This document shows, in pieces, positions 16,918-26,857 of a stretch of 64,000 bases of DNA. The notes under the pieces were generated by a model. It had not been told where the DNA came from. It saw only the letters and a program-made list of their open reading frames with translations, and searched no databases. Within the stretch, counting starts at the first letter, position 1. Every line of letters starts with the position of its first letter. Origin of the DNA: an uncultured Agathobacter sp. (GTDB lineage: Bacteria > Bacillota > Clostridia > Lachnospirales > Lachnospiraceae). The translations under genes and the position numbers were made by a program. The stretch lies in NCBI GenBank assembly GCA_934365945.1, contig CAKRNE010000010.1, forward strand, positions 1-64,000, given 5' to 3'.

Positions 16918-16965
16918 TTTTATATCTCCTGTAATTATATACAAATATTTTTATGGTAGTTCTTT

Positions 16966-17059
16966 TCGCTAAGCTCAACCTTCGCCTACAGCTCGGTTTC
17001 ACCAATCTCAAAGAACGACCTCGCACTAAATTCAATCATCGCCTGCGGCTCGATTTCAT
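16966..17059. repeat. Imperfect direct repeat in the pgk-tpiA spacer
   Basis: Two copies of about 38 bases beginning TCGC (16966 and 17021) share TCGCCT(A/G)C(A/G)GCTCG(G/A)TTTCA and flanking positions, with a two-base indel. They fill most of the spacer between the pgk stop codon and the tpiA ribosome binding site. The origin is unknown. Confidence 0.6.
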
Positions 17060-17074
17060 TAAGTTGCTTTCGGT

Positions 17075-18307
17075 CTATTTATCATCAGCACTAGCTACGC
17101 CTGGAAGCTCCTTGCCCTCAAGGAACTCAAGGGAAGCACCGCCACCTGTTGAGATGTGGCTCATCTTGTCGCCAAGTCCCATCTGGTTAACTGCTGCTGC
17201 TGAATCTCCACCACCGATGATTGTGATAGCATCAGATTTAGCAAGTGCCTCTGCTACTGCAAGTGTACCTGCTGCAAGTGTTGGGTTCTCGAATACACCC
17301 ATTGGTCCGTTCCATACAACTGTCTTAGCAGATGCAACAGCGTCAGCGAAAAGCTCACGTGTCTTAGGTCCGATATCACAGCCCTCACGGTCTGCAGGCA
17401 TTTTGTCATAATCATATGTCTCTGTCTCTACAGGAGCATCGATTGGATTAGGGAAATCCTTGATTGTAACTGCATCTACTGGAAGAAGAATCTTCTTTCC
17501 AAGCTTCTCTGCTTTTGCAAGCATCTCTTTACAGTAATCAATCTTTGTCTCATCAAGCATTGAGATACCGATCTCATAGCCCTGTGCTTTAAGGAATGTG
17601 TATGCCATTCCACCACCAATGATAAGTGTATCAGCCTTCTCAAGGAGGTTGTCGATAACATTGAGTTTGTCAGCAACCTTAGCTCCACCAAGAATAGCTA
17701 CGAATGGACGTACAGGATTCTCTACTGCCTTGCCAAGGAAGTCAATTTCCTTCTGCATAAGGTATCCAACAACATTCTCTCCACCCTTAGCTGTGATGAA
17801 CTTTGTAACACCTGCTACAGAAGCGTGTGCTCTGTGAGCAGAACCGAAAGCATCACATACGTATACGTCAGCAAGGTCAGCAAGCTCTTTTGCGAATGCA
17901 TCTCCGGCTTCCTGTGGTTTTGTCTCCTCTTTGCCTCTGAAACGTGTATTCTGAAGAAGAACTACATCTCCCTCGTTCATCTCTGAAACAGCCTTTGTTG
18001 CTGCCTCACCTGTTACGTTGTAATCAGCTACGAATGTAACCTTCTGTCCAAGCTTAGCCTCAAGAGCTGCAGCTACAGGAGCGAGTGACTCACCCTCGTT
18101 TGGTCCGTTTTTAACTTTTCCAAGGTGTGAGCAAAGGATAACCTTTCCACCATCCTTGATTAATTTCTGGATTGTCGGAAGAGCTCCGTTGATACGGTTC
18201 TCATCTGTGATTTTTCCGTCCTTAAGTGGCACGTTGAAGTCACATCTAACGAGAACTCTCTTGCCTTTTACGTTGATATCATCAATTGATTTCTTGTTTA
18301 ATGACAT
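17075..18307 (-). CDS. pgk: Phosphoglycerate kinase
   Basis: Transfers phosphate from 1,3-bisphosphoglycerate to ADP. The 410-residue product has [11 protein letters not shown] near the N-terminus, [21 protein letters not shown], the hinge-side [11 protein letters not shown] and the nucleotide-binding NGPMGVFE and GGGDSAAA. Length is slightly above the usual 390-400. GGGAGGACATATT precedes the ATG. A possible TTGAAT-17-TTAAAT promoter lies in the 190-base gap after the gap terminator. Confidence 0.96.
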   Translation of the reverse strand: MSLNKKSIDDINVKGKRVLVRCDFNVPLKDGKITDENRINGALPTIQKLIKDGGKVILCSHLGKVKNGPNEGESLAPVAAALEAKLGQKVTFVADYNVTGEAATKAVSEMNEGDVVLLQNTRFRGKEETKPQEAGDAFAKELADLADVYVCDAFGSAHRAHASVAGVTKFITAKGGENVVGYLMQKEIDFLGKAVENPVRPFVAILGGAKVADKLNVIDNLLEKADTLIIGGGMAYTFLKAQGYEIGISMLDETKIDYCKEMLAKAEKLGKKILLPVDAVTIKDFPNPIDAPVETETYDYDKMPADREGCDIGPKTRELFADAVASAKTVVWNGPMGVFENPTLAAGTLAVAEALAKSDAITIIGGGDSAAAVNQMGLGDKMSHISTGGGASLEFLEGKELPGVASADDK

Positions 18308-18417
18308 AATATGTCCTCCCTTATTTCAAGGCATAAGCCATGTGGCCACGCCATATTGTGCATATTAAAATAATTTAATTCTACAATTCACAGATATTCA
18401 AAAGGAATAGCCATGCT

Positions 18418-18455
18418 TTAAAAAAGAGGCGCGGTTCAATTAAGACCGCGCCTCT
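18418..18455 (-). terminator. Terminator after gap
   Basis: Perfect 11-bp stem AGAGGCGCGGT/ACCGCGCCTCT (18426-18454 region) followed on the minus strand by six T. It separates gap from pgk, so pgk probably has its own promoter or depends on readthrough. Confidence 0.92.
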
Positions 18456-18495
18456 TGAGTAGTCTTGAGATATACTGTTCTTGTGGGTACAAGAA

Positions 18496-19512
18496 TTAAG
18501 CTAACTCAGAGAAGTACTTGATTGTACGAACCATCTGAGATGTGTAGCTGTTCTCGTTATCATACCAAGAAACAACCTGTACCTCGTACTGATCGTCAGA
18601 AACCTGGTTAACCATTGTCTGTGTTGCATCGAATAATGAACCAAATCTCATTCCAACGATATCTGAAGATACGATCTCATCCTCGTTGTAACCGAATGAC
18701 TCGTTAGCTGCTGCCTTCATAGCTGCGTTGATATCCTCTTTTGTAACGCCAGCCTTCTTAACAACTGCTGTAAGGATTGTTGTAGATCCTGTTGGTGTAG
18801 GAACACGCTGTGCAGATCCGATTAACTTTCCGTTTAACTCTGGGATAACAAGACCGATTGCCTTAGCTGCTCCTGTTGAGTTAGGAACGATATTAACTGC
18901 TGCTGCACGTGAACGACGAAGGTCTCCCTTTCTCTGTGGTCCGTCAAGAGTCATCTGATCTCCTGTGTAAGCATGGATTGTTACCATGATACCAGACTGG
19001 ATTGGAGCGTACTTGTTAAGTGCGTCTGCCATTGGTGCTAAGCAGTTTGTTGTACAAGAAGCTGCTGAGATAATTGTATCAGAAGCCTTAAGTGTCTCAT
19101 GGTTTGTATTGTAAACGATTGTAGGAAGGTCGTTTCCTGCTGGTGCAGAGATAACTACCTTACGAGCTCCAGCATTGATATGAGCCTGAGCCTTCTCTTT
19201 TGATGTATAGAATCCAGAGCACTCAAGTACAACGTCAACCTTTAACTCTCCCCATGGGCAATTGTTTGCATCTGGGAATGCGTAGATTTTGATTTCCTTA
19301 CCACAAACTGTGATAGAATCATCGCTTGCAGAAACCTCATCTGCATGCTCGTATTTACCCTGTGATGAATCATACTTTAATAAGTGTGCTAACATTTTTG
19401 GGCTTGTTAAGTCGTTGATAGCTACTACCTCGTATCCCTCAGCTCCAAACATCTGTCTGAAAGCAAGACGTCCGATACGACCAAATCCGTTGATTGCTAC
19501 TCTTACTGCCAT
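18496..19512 (-). CDS. gap: Glyceraldehyde-3-phosphate dehydrogenase
   Basis: Oxidises glyceraldehyde 3-phosphate to 1,3-bisphosphoglycerate with NAD. The 338-residue product has NGFGRIGR at the N-terminus (dinucleotide fold), catalytic Cys153 in SCTTNCLAP, the HAYTGDQ segment with the partner His and WYDNENSY at the end. The start at 19512 is set by TAGGAGGAATT upstream. A strong promoter lies 60 bases upstream and a strong terminator downstream, which suggests high single-gene expression. Confidence 0.97.
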   Translation of the reverse strand: MAVRVAINGFGRIGRLAFRQMFGAEGYEVVAINDLTSPKMLAHLLKYDSSQGKYEHADEVSASDDSITVCGKEIKIYAFPDANNCPWGELKVDVVLECSGFYTSKEKAQAHINAGARKVVISAPAGNDLPTIVYNTNHETLKASDTIISAASCTTNCLAPMADALNKYAPIQSGIMVTIHAYTGDQMTLDGPQRKGDLRRSRAAAVNIVPNSTGAAKAIGLVIPELNGKLIGSAQRVPTPTGSTTILTAVVKKAGVTKEDINAAMKAAANESFGYNEDEIVSSDIVGMRFGSLFDATQTMVNQVSDDQYEVQVVSWYDNENSYTSQMVRTIKYFSELA

Positions 19513-19570
19513 TTTAATTCCTCCTAGAATTGTAAAAAGTATTTTTAGGGACATGCCCTAAGATGTTTTT

Positions 19571-19599
19571 ATTATAGCGAATAATTCTAAAAGGTTCAA
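19571..19599 (-). promoter_or_regulatory. Promoter of gap
   Basis: TTGAAC (19594-19599), 17-base spacer, TATAAT (19571-19576) on the minus strand. The rest of the 317-base divergent spacer to the PHP gene is AT-rich and includes an inverted TGCTGCA/TGCAGCA pair around 19726-19758; no operator is recognised. Confidence 0.82.
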
Positions 19600-19829
19600 G
19601 TACTTTATTTGTGTTTGTTAAAATTTTCACTAAATATTTTCTTTTACATATATTTTTTATCATTCTTCACAATTTTTCTTTTTACATATTGCACTTTGTT
19701 TCAATGTCGGCTACACTTAACTAATTGCTGCAATTCGCACTTTCCGGCAACCTGCAGCAGACAATTATAAATCACGCAGCTTTTAGAGTTGTTTAAAACA
19801 ACAATACATCAGTTTACGGAGGTATTTAT

Positions 19830-20636
19830 ATGTGGGATCAGCACATGCACTGCATGTTTTCGGGTGACAGCGATGCCGACCCGGTATTAATGATAAACTC
19901 AGCAATCATTAAAGGACTGGACGGCATCTGTTTTACAGACCATCTGGATTACGACTATAAAGAAGAGCCCGGACTTTTCGACCTTGATATAGCAGCATAT
20001 GAAAAGCGCATCAAACGGCTTGCGATGGTTCTTAAGGAAAAGGGCTGCCCGGTAAATATCCACTGGGGCATTGAAATCGGTTTACAGCCTCATATTACAG
20101 AAAAAAATAATGAGGTCACGAAAAAATATCCGTTTGACCTTGTGATAGGTTCAAGCCATGTGGTAAACGGCATCGACCCATACTATCCTGCTTTCTACAA
20201 AGGCAAGACTGAGCACGAAGCCTACACCGAATACTTTGAATCGATACTGGATAATCTGCACAGTGGTGCTGATTTTGATGTGTACGGCCACCTCGACTAC
20301 GTGGTCAGATACGGTCCTGACAAAAACAAATACTATTCATATGAAAAGTATGCCGACATAATTGATGCTATTTTAAAGGAGATTATCTTACAGGGAAAAG
20401 GCATTGAGCTTAATACCGCAGGCTTTAAATACGGACTTGGTCACCCAAATCCGACCGAGGCGGTGTTAAAGCGCTATCACGAGCTTGGCGGTGAAATTAT
20501 CACAGTCGGTGCGGATGCCCACAAGCCTGAGCATGTGGCGTATGATTTTGACAAGGTTTCAAACATTCTCAAGACTGCCGGGTTTATGTACTATACAGTA
20601 TTTGAAAACCGTGTTCCGGCTTTCATCAAATTATAA
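19830..20636 (+). CDS. PHP-domain histidinol-phosphatase family protein
   Basis: A 268-residue metal-dependent phosphoesterase of the HisJ/HisK type, which in histidine synthesis dephosphorylates histidinol phosphate. The PHP metal ligands are all there in order: HMH near the N-terminus, FTDHLDY, a Glu in GIEIG, SSHVV, YGHLDYVVRYG and a final GADAHKPEHV. ACGGAGGTATTTAT precedes the ATG. It stands alone, with no other his gene in the window, so the substrate could be a different phosphoester. Family assignment is firm; substrate is not. Confidence 0.85.
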   Translation: MWDQHMHCMFSGDSDADPVLMINSAIIKGLDGICFTDHLDYDYKEEPGLFDLDIAAYEKRIKRLAMVLKEKGCPVNIHWGIEIGLQPHITEKNNEVTKKYPFDLVIGSSHVVNGIDPYYPAFYKGKTEHEAYTEYFESILDNLHSGADFDVYGHLDYVVRYGPDKNKYYSYEKYADIIDAILKEIILQGKGIELNTAGFKYGLGHPNPTEAVLKRYHELGGEIITVGADAHKPEHVAYDFDKVSNILKTAGFMYYTVFENRVPAFIKL

Positions 20637-20710
20637 CACTGTTTTAAGGACTTACAGTTATCATTTTATATAGCTATTAAGCCACCATGTACAATCATAA
20701 AAGCAAAATA

Positions 20711-20751
20711 TAGGAGCCACCTGATCTACATTTTACATCAAGTGGCTCCTA
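20711..20751 (-). terminator. Strong hairpin ending the unassigned 460-nt transcript
   Basis: TAGGAGCCAC (20711-20720) pairs perfectly with GTGGCTCCTA (20742-20751), and a further five pairs extend inward (CTGAT/ATCAA with one wobble). On the minus strand it is followed by TATTTTGCTTTT. This fits the 3' end of a transcript started at 21177-21205. It could also slow transcription from the PHP gene on the plus strand. Confidence 0.7.
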
Positions 20752-20911
20752 AAGCATTGGTTCCGTAAGCTTCACTGTATAACCTCCAAGTTCCGCTTTC
20801 GCTATATGAATTTATTTTGGCATTTCCATATTGCTTTGCTATAAATCTGATTCTGTTTATGACAGGACTCTTATTCTTTTAGCTTAGCTATGGACCTCTA
20901 CCCTTCTTCAT
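20738..20911 (-). pseudogene. Possible degraded small reading frame with in-frame stops
   Basis: The ATG at 20911 has an excellent AAAGGAG seven bases upstream but encodes only MKKGRGP before TAG. If the stops are ignored, the same frame continues as LS, another stop, then about 45 residues containing INRIRFIAKQYGNAK and SYSESGTWRLYSEAYG, ending at TGA inside the terminator hairpin. The frame can also be followed about 20 codons upstream of the ATG (ending DDVTERSDF). The residue composition looks protein-like. It may be a decayed or recoded small gene, or chance translation of a structured RNA. I do not recognise the sequence. Confidence 0.4.
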
Positions 20912-21170
20912 AAAATCACTCCTTTCGGTTACATCATCTATGTAAACTCTTATGAGAGATTCTATCTTTCACTTTTAATCTACAAGAACTTTTTCAACGA
21001 TATTATTTATTTGCTAATATATCTGTGCGATTACTGCTCTTTGGCCCGCCCTACAGATTTAAATATTCCGTTCAATCATCCTCATAGTACTTTGACTTAA
21101 ATTATGTAATCCCCATTGGACTGTACCTCCTATGTTTTATTTTTTTGTTCCTTTCGTATCTCTTTTTGTT
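20752..21170 (-). other. Unassigned transcription unit of about 460 nt (candidate ncRNA or tiny-peptide mRNA)
   Basis: Between a near-perfect promoter (21177-21205) and a strong hairpin (20711-20751) lies no conventional gene on either strand. The minus-strand transcript carries several ribosome-binding-like sites followed by very short frames: AGGAGG then MGIT (about 21116), AAAGGAG then MKKGRGP (20911), and GGAGG then a GTG frame of eight codons near 20776. It does not match tmRNA, RNase P, SRP RNA or a T-box as I know them. This explains most of the 700-base gap between the PHP gene and pncB. Confidence 0.5.
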
Positions 21171-21176
21171 GATTTA

Positions 21177-21205
21177 AGATTACACCAATTTTGCCCATTT
21201 GTCAA
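21177..21205 (-). promoter_or_regulatory. Strong promoter of the unassigned transcript
   Basis: Perfect TTGACA (21200-21205), 17-base spacer, TAATCT (21177-21182) on the minus strand. It lies downstream of the pncB terminator and points away from pncB, so it does not serve any annotated gene. Confidence 0.78.
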
Positions 21206-21305
21206 TATGTTTTTTGATAATTTTTACTTTTATTTTAAATTGTCTGATATTTTATATACTTTTTGTATTGTTTACACATTTCTCACAATTCAATTACATG
21301 ATTAA

Positions 21306-21328
21306 AGGGGCAAAATATCTTTGCCCCT
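21306..21328 (-). terminator. Terminator after pncB
   Basis: GGGGCAAA/TTTGCCCC hairpin followed by TTTAAT on the minus strand. Between it and the pncB stop are three copies of the heptamer TGATAAA, the first of which supplies the stop codon. Confidence 0.78.
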
Positions 21329-21349
21329 CATGTCGTGATTTATCATTTA

Positions 21350-22561
21350 TCATTTATCATTCTTCATTCTGTAATCAATACACCTGTTCAGGTAATCGAC
21401 ATAATCCGGATTCTTGCACATGCCCTTGCCTGCCACGTCGGAAATCTTTGCCACATCCATGCCGTTGCACTTTGTGGTCTTCATAACTATATTGAGCGCA
21501 TCCTCATCAGTATCGTTGCTGATAAAGGTTCCTATACCGAATGCAACCTTTGCCTTATCCTTGAAATAATCATACAATGCTGTCGCACGCTCAAAGTCGA
21601 GGCTGTCGCTGAATAAAAGCGTCTTTGTCCTTGGATTGATTCCCAGACTGTTGTAGTGGGCTATCATCTTGTCTCCCCACTCGTACGGATCTCCGCTGTC
21701 ATGGCGCACTCCTGAGAAAAGCGTCGCATAAGTAAGCTGAAAATCACGCAGAAAACAGTCTGTTGTTATGGTATCCGTAAGCGCAATACCGTTTAATATA
21801 CCATACTCCTTGACCCATGCATCGAGTGCGTACCAGTTTGAATAAGCCGGATTATGCTTATGATTGCCCTGTCCTGTACACATAATCCACTCATGTGCCA
21901 TGGTTCCTACCGGCTTTAAATTAAATTTCTTTGCCAGATATACGTTTGATGTACCAATAAAGTGTGAATCCTCCGGCAGCTCAACCTCTGCAAGTGCCTT
22001 TATAGCCATCTCCTGAGCTTCGGCAGACAGCCGGCGCCTTAATCCAAATTCACTGAAATCGCTAAGTCTGTAGGTATCCTCCTCGAGTAAACGCACCTTC
22101 TCATCAAGCCTGCGCTTAAACTGCTTAAGGAGCACGTCATAATCATATGCCATACGGAAGTACACTTCATTTACAATAGCAAGCACAGGAATCTCATACA
22201 TCGAAGTATTGAGCCATGTGCCGGCTGCATCGATTGCCAATCCGCACGGTGCATCTGTTGTGATGGTAAACTCCTCATATCTTGGCTGCCAGAGTCTTAA
22301 AAAATCAACATATGTGCCCTTTATCCAGGTGATGTTATCAAGATATTCAAGCTCCTCCTCTGTAAAACGAAGCTGACAGAATGCCTGCACCTGCTCCTTT
22401 ATCTCCTCTACCATCTCATCCGTGAAATGCACGTCTTTATTTCGGCACTTGAAGGTCCATGTCGTTTTGTAGCTTGTGAACTGATGAAAAATCGTCTGTC
22501 CCATGCTGAATTTATACATGTCAGTCTCAAGGAGGCTGTTTATTATTTGTGGCAATCTCAT
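21350..22561 (-). CDS. pncB: Nicotinate phosphoribosyltransferase
   Basis: Converts nicotinate and PRPP to nicotinate mononucleotide in NAD salvage. The 403-residue product has TDMYKFSMGQ near the N-terminus, the central FIGTSNVYLAKKFNLKPVGTMAHEW with the conserved His region, and the FSGVRHDSGDPYEWGDK and FSDSLDF phosphate-binding motifs. Length fits the PncB class. The start at 22561 follows AGAGGACATAAAACAA; a longer frame to 22645 crosses the promoter. It is a monocistronic unit with its own promoter and terminator. Confidence 0.94.
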   Translation of the reverse strand: MRLPQIINSLLETDMYKFSMGQTIFHQFTSYKTTWTFKCRNKDVHFTDEMVEEIKEQVQAFCQLRFTEEELEYLDNITWIKGTYVDFLRLWQPRYEEFTITTDAPCGLAIDAAGTWLNTSMYEIPVLAIVNEVYFRMAYDYDVLLKQFKRRLDEKVRLLEEDTYRLSDFSEFGLRRRLSAEAQEMAIKALAEVELPEDSHFIGTSNVYLAKKFNLKPVGTMAHEWIMCTGQGNHKHNPAYSNWYALDAWVKEYGILNGIALTDTITTDCFLRDFQLTYATLFSGVRHDSGDPYEWGDKMIAHYNSLGINPRTKTLLFSDSLDFERATALYDYFKDKAKVAFGIGTFISNDTDEDALNIVMKTTKCNGMDVAKISDVAGKGMCKNPDYVDYLNRCIDYRMKNDK

Positions 22562-22623
22562 TTGTTTTATGTCCTCTTTTCTTTTTCTTTCAAAACTATT
22601 TACTACAGATAATTTTAGTCTTG

Positions 22624-22652
22624 ATTTTACCACTGTAACTATCAAATATCAA
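22624..22652 (-). promoter_or_regulatory. Promoter of pncB
   Basis: TTGATA (22647-22652), 17-base spacer, TAAAAT (22624-22629) on the minus strand, about 60 bases upstream of the start codon. Confidence 0.72.
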
Positions 22653-22724
22653 GCAGGCGCAAGTGTTTAATCAGCTTTAATTTATTTACTTTACCGTCCG
22701 CATATGCGCAAACTCCAAAATAAA

Positions 22725-22765
22725 AGCTCCCATGAAAGCCACTATCCGTGACCTCCATGGGAGCT
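22725..22765 (-). terminator. Terminator after purL
   Basis: Perfect 10-bp stem AGCTCCCATG/CATGGGAGCT with a 21-base loop, followed on the minus strand by TTTATTTTGG. It lies about 20 bases past the purL stop. Confidence 0.88.
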
Positions 22766-22787
22766 TAATTGCTTATTATGATATGAA

Positions 22788-25700
22788 TTACTTAAAGTAC
22801 TTCACACCGCTTTCGAATATCTTCATATCCTGCTCGCCGTAGATATTGATTGCTACTGACTCGCCACGGCGCTCTGAATGAGCCATCTTGCCGAAAATTC
22901 TTCCGTCAGGAGATGTGATACCCTCGATAGACATGTATGAGCCGTTTACGTTCCACTCCTCATCCATTGATACATTTCCGTCCAGATCAACATACTGTGT
23001 GGCAACCTGTCCGTTTGCAAAGAGCTTATCAAGCCACTCCTTTGGTGCTACGAAACGTCCCTCGCCGTGTGATGCAGGGTTGCAGTAGGTCTGACCAAGC
23101 TTTGCCTGTGCAAGCCATGGGCTCTTGTTTGAAACAACCTTTGTATAAACCATCTTTGAGATATGGCGGTTGATTGTATTGTATGTGAGTGTAGGTGACT
23201 GTGCATCCTGCTGTCTGATCTCTCCATATGGTACAAGACCAAGCTTGATAAGTGCCTGGAAACCGTTACAGATACCAAGTGCAAGTCCGTCACGCTCATT
23301 GATGAGCTTTTCAACAGCCTCTGTCATCTTTGCATTTCTGAATGCTGTTGCAAAGAACTTAGCTGAACCCTCAGGCTCATCTCCTGCTGAGAATCCGCCA
23401 GGGAACATGATTATCTGTGATTTGTCGATTGCCTTTACAAACTCATCAACCGAATCACGGATATCCTCTGCTGTGAGGTTCTTGAATACCTTGACGATTG
23501 TGTCAGCACCGGCTCTTTCAAATGCCTTAGCACTATCGTACTCACAGTTTGTTCCAGGGAATACCGGAATAAATACTGTAGGCTTAGCCACTTTATTCTT
23601 GCATACATAGATATTCTTTGCATCGTAAAGACCGCTATCCACCTTGCTTGTATCATCTGTTGCCTTTGTATGGAAAACACCCTCAAGCTTTGCTGTCCAT
23701 ACCTTGACAGCATCCTCAACAGGAAGCACCATATCGTCACACTCGATAGTCTGCTTGTCGTTTACATATCCGACTACAGAGGCTGCATCTGAAATACCTG
23801 CTGCATCAATGACCTCTCTGACCTTTGAAAGTGCATCAACAGGAACCTCTGCTACGATATTACCAAAGCCAGGTGCAAAGAGTGTATCGCTTGTCACCTC
23901 ATCCTCGATTGTTACACCAAGCTTGTTACCAAATGCCATCTTGGATACTGCTGCTGCGAGTCCTTTTCCGTCAAGTGCATATGCTGAAACGATTGCACCA
24001 GCCTGGATAAGATTTCTGACTGCTGTATAAAGTGTCATGACCTGATCGTATTTTGGAAGATCAAACTCATCCTTGTCTATTGTAAAGAGAACAAGCTGGT
24101 TGCCTTCCTTCTTAAGCTCAGGTGTGATGATATCCTTTTCCTTTGCCACATCCACTGCAAATGATACGAGTGTTGGCGGTACATCAATATCATTGAAGGT
24201 ACCTGACATAGAATCCTTTCCACCGATTGAAGGAAGTCCGAAACCAATCTGTGCATCATATGCTCCGAGGAGTGCTGCAAACGGCTGGCTCCAACGCTTT
24301 GGATCCTCGTTCATTCTGCGGAAGTACTCCTGATATGTCATACGGATTTTGCTGTAATCTCCGCCTGCTGCAACGATTCTTGAGATAGACTCAAGCACTG
24401 CATATATAGATCCGTGGTATGGGCTCCATGATGAAAGATATGGGTCAAAGCCGTAAGCCATCATTGTGACTGTATCGCATTTGCCCTTTAATACAGGAAG
24501 CTTTGCAACCATGGACTGTGTCTCTGTGAGCTGGTAACGTCCACCATATGGCATATACACACTGCCTGCTCCGATAGAGCCGTCAAACATCTCAACAAGA
24601 CCCTTCTGTGAACATACGTTAAGGTCTTCAAGCTCTGCCTCCCATGCTCCCTTCATATCTCCTGCCTCAACCATCTTTGCAACAGCAGGTGTGCTGATTT
24701 TGTCAAGATAGTTGTCGCTCTCACAAGGCATCTCAACCTCAACATCTGTCTCCTGGTGAGCTCCGTTTGTATCAAGGAATGCACGAGAGATATTTACTAC
24801 CTCTTTACCTCTCCACTCAAGCACAAGTCTTGGATCCTCTGTAACTACCGCAACCTCTGTTGCCTCGAGATTTTCCTCCTTTGCGTATGCAAGGAACTGC
24901 TCAACATCGGAAGGTGCAACTACAACTGCCATACGCTCCTGTGACTCTGAGATAGCAATCTCTGTTCCGTCAAGACCTGCGTATTTCTTTGGCACCTTGT
25001 CAAGCTCTATGCGAAGTCCGTCAGCAAGCTCTCCGATAGCAACCGAAACTCCGCCGGCACCGAAATCGTTACATTTCTTGATGATATGGCTGACCTCTTC
25101 TCTTCTGAAAAGTCTCTGGAGCTTTCTCTCTGTAGGTGCATTACCCTTTTGTACCTCAGCTCCGCAGACTGATGTAGACTTTGTATTGTGCGCCTTTGAC
25201 GAACCTGTAGCTCCACCGATTCCGTCACGTCCTGTGCGTCCTCCGAGAAGAATGATCTTATCTCCCGGATCAGATGTAAGTCTCTGGACAGCACGTCTTG
25301 GAGCTGCACCCATAACCGCACCTATCTCCATACGCTTTGCTACGTAATTTGGATGGTAAACCTCCTTGACATAGCCTGTTGCAAGTCCGATCTGGTTTCC
25401 GTAAGAGCTGTAGCCGTGAGCTGCCTCTCTGACAAGCTTCTTCTGTGGAAGCTTTCCTTCAATTGTCTGTGAAACCGGTACTGTAGGATCTGCTGCACCT
25501 GTTACACGCATTGCCTGATATACATATGTACGTCCTGAAAGAGGATCACGGATTGCTCCGCCAAGGCATGTGGCAGCACCACCGAAAGGCTCGATCTCTG
25601 TAGGATGGTTGTGTGTCTCGTTCTTGAAGTTTACAAGCCACTCCTCTGTCTTTCCGTCCACCTCAACAGGTACCACGATAGAGCATGCGTTGATCTCATC

Positions 25701-26591
25701 AGACTCCTCCTGATCATCAAGCTTGCCCTCTGCCTTTAATCTCTTCATGGCAAGAAGTGCAAGATCCATCAGGCAGACAAATTTGTCATTTCTGTCCTTG
25801 TAGATATTGGAAAATGTATTGAGATAATCCTTGTATGTATTTTCAATCGGAGTGCGGTAGAAGCCATCGTCAAACTTGACATTCTTAAGCTCTGTAGAGA
25901 ATGTGGTATGACGACAGTGATCTGACCAGTATGTATCGAGCACGCGGATTTCTGTCATTGAAGGATCGCGCTTTTCCTCATTCTTAAAATAGTTCTGGAT
26001 ATGAAGGAAATCCTTGAAGGTCATGGCAAGGTTCAATGATGAGTAAAGCTCCTTAAGCTTGTCCTCTGCCATATCCTTGAAGCCGTCAAATATGATGACA
26101 TCAGCAGGGTCCTCAAACTCCTGCACCAATGTTTCCGGCTTTTCCATGCCGATAGCACGCGAATCAACAGGGTTGATGCAATGCTTCTTGATAGCTGCAA
26201 ACTGCTCATCTGTGATATTTCCCTCAATCACATATGTGATAGCACTTCTGATGATTGGCTCCTCATTCTCATTGAGAAGCTTCACACACTGCTCAGCAGA
26301 GTCAGCTCTCTGGTCGAACTGTCCCGGTAAAAACTCTACTGTAAATACTTTTGCATCACCATAGTCAAATGTCTCCTCGTAGATACCATCTACAGGCGGC
26401 TCTGAGAAAACTGTATACAAGGCTTTCTTGTATGTCTCCTCTGATATATTTTCCACATCATATCTGATTAATACACGAACTGCTTCCACAGTTGTGATTC
26501 CCAGATAATGCTTGATTTCATGCTTTAATTCCTTTGCCTTTACCGCAAAGTCAGGTTTTTTCTCTACATATACACGACGTACGTTACTCAT
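22788..26591 (-). CDS. purL: Phosphoribosylformylglycinamidine synthase, single-chain
   Basis: Makes FGAM from FGAR, glutamine and ATP in purine synthesis. The 1267-residue product fuses the synthetase halves with a C-terminal glutaminase. ETHNHPTEIEPFGGAATCLGG and GGRTGRDGIGGATGSS mark the PurL active site, and the glutaminase has FPGGFSAGDEPEGSAK and the nucleophile in LGICNGFQAL. This is the large single-chain form rather than the PurS/PurQ/PurL form of Bacillus. The ATG at 26591 has AAAGGAG six bases upstream. It is unlinked here to purC-purF-purB and has its own terminator. Confidence 0.96.
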   Translation of the reverse strand: MSNVRRVYVEKKPDFAVKAKELKHEIKHYLGITTVEAVRVLIRYDVENISEETYKKALYTVFSEPPVDGIYEETFDYGDAKVFTVEFLPGQFDQRADSAEQCVKLLNENEEPIIRSAITYVIEGNITDEQFAAIKKHCINPVDSRAIGMEKPETLVQEFEDPADVIIFDGFKDMAEDKLKELYSSLNLAMTFKDFLHIQNYFKNEEKRDPSMTEIRVLDTYWSDHCRHTTFSTELKNVKFDDGFYRTPIENTYKDYLNTFSNIYKDRNDKFVCLMDLALLAMKRLKAEGKLDDQEESDEINACSIVVPVEVDGKTEEWLVNFKNETHNHPTEIEPFGGAATCLGGAIRDPLSGRTYVYQAMRVTGAADPTVPVSQTIEGKLPQKKLVREAAHGYSSYGNQIGLATGYVKEVYHPNYVAKRMEIGAVMGAAPRRAVQRLTSDPGDKIILLGGRTGRDGIGGATGSSKAHNTKSTSVCGAEVQKGNAPTERKLQRLFRREEVSHIIKKCNDFGAGGVSVAIGELADGLRIELDKVPKKYAGLDGTEIAISESQERMAVVVAPSDVEQFLAYAKEENLEATEVAVVTEDPRLVLEWRGKEVVNISRAFLDTNGAHQETDVEVEMPCESDNYLDKISTPAVAKMVEAGDMKGAWEAELEDLNVCSQKGLVEMFDGSIGAGSVYMPYGGRYQLTETQSMVAKLPVLKGKCDTVTMMAYGFDPYLSSWSPYHGSIYAVLESISRIVAAGGDYSKIRMTYQEYFRRMNEDPKRWSQPFAALLGAYDAQIGFGLPSIGGKDSMSGTFNDIDVPPTLVSFAVDVAKEKDIITPELKKEGNQLVLFTIDKDEFDLPKYDQVMTLYTAVRNLIQAGAIVSAYALDGKGLAAAVSKMAFGNKLGVTIEDEVTSDTLFAPGFGNIVAEVPVDALSKVREVIDAAGISDAASVVGYVNDKQTIECDDMVLPVEDAVKVWTAKLEGVFHTKATDDTSKVDSGLYDAKNIYVCKNKVAKPTVFIPVFPGTNCEYDSAKAFERAGADTIVKVFKNLTAEDIRDSVDEFVKAIDKSQIIMFPGGFSAGDEPEGSAKFFATAFRNAKMTEAVEKLINERDGLALGICNGFQALIKLGLVPYGEIRQQDAQSPTLTYNTINRHISKMVYTKVVSNKSPWLAQAKLGQTYCNPASHGEGRFVAPKEWLDKLFANGQVATQYVDLDGNVSMDEEWNVNGSYMSIEGITSPDGRIFGKMAHSERRGESVAINIYGEQDMKIFESGVKYFK

Positions 26592-26857
26592 ATGTTCTCC
26601 TTTCAATTCGAGAGTATGTAACCCATTATTCGTTACCGTCCGGCTTTTTGCACAATCGGACTTTTAAACTATGGTTGTAGTATAACACTTTAGTTATGAT
26701 AAGTATAATTAATATATTTAATTTGTTTTATAAGTTGCGTTAATTATAGTTTTCTTATATAATAGTAGTCAGAAAATATATTGCTATTCACACCATAGCT
26801 TAAATAGCAATTATAAAAACAGATGCAAATAATCATATTTATACGGAGGATAACGAA

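Noticed and set aside
26637-26661. GTCCG/CGGAC hairpin upstream of purL as an attenuator or riboswitch
   Set aside because: The stem is only five base pairs and no purine aptamer core can be recognised; kept only as a remark in the LysR entry.
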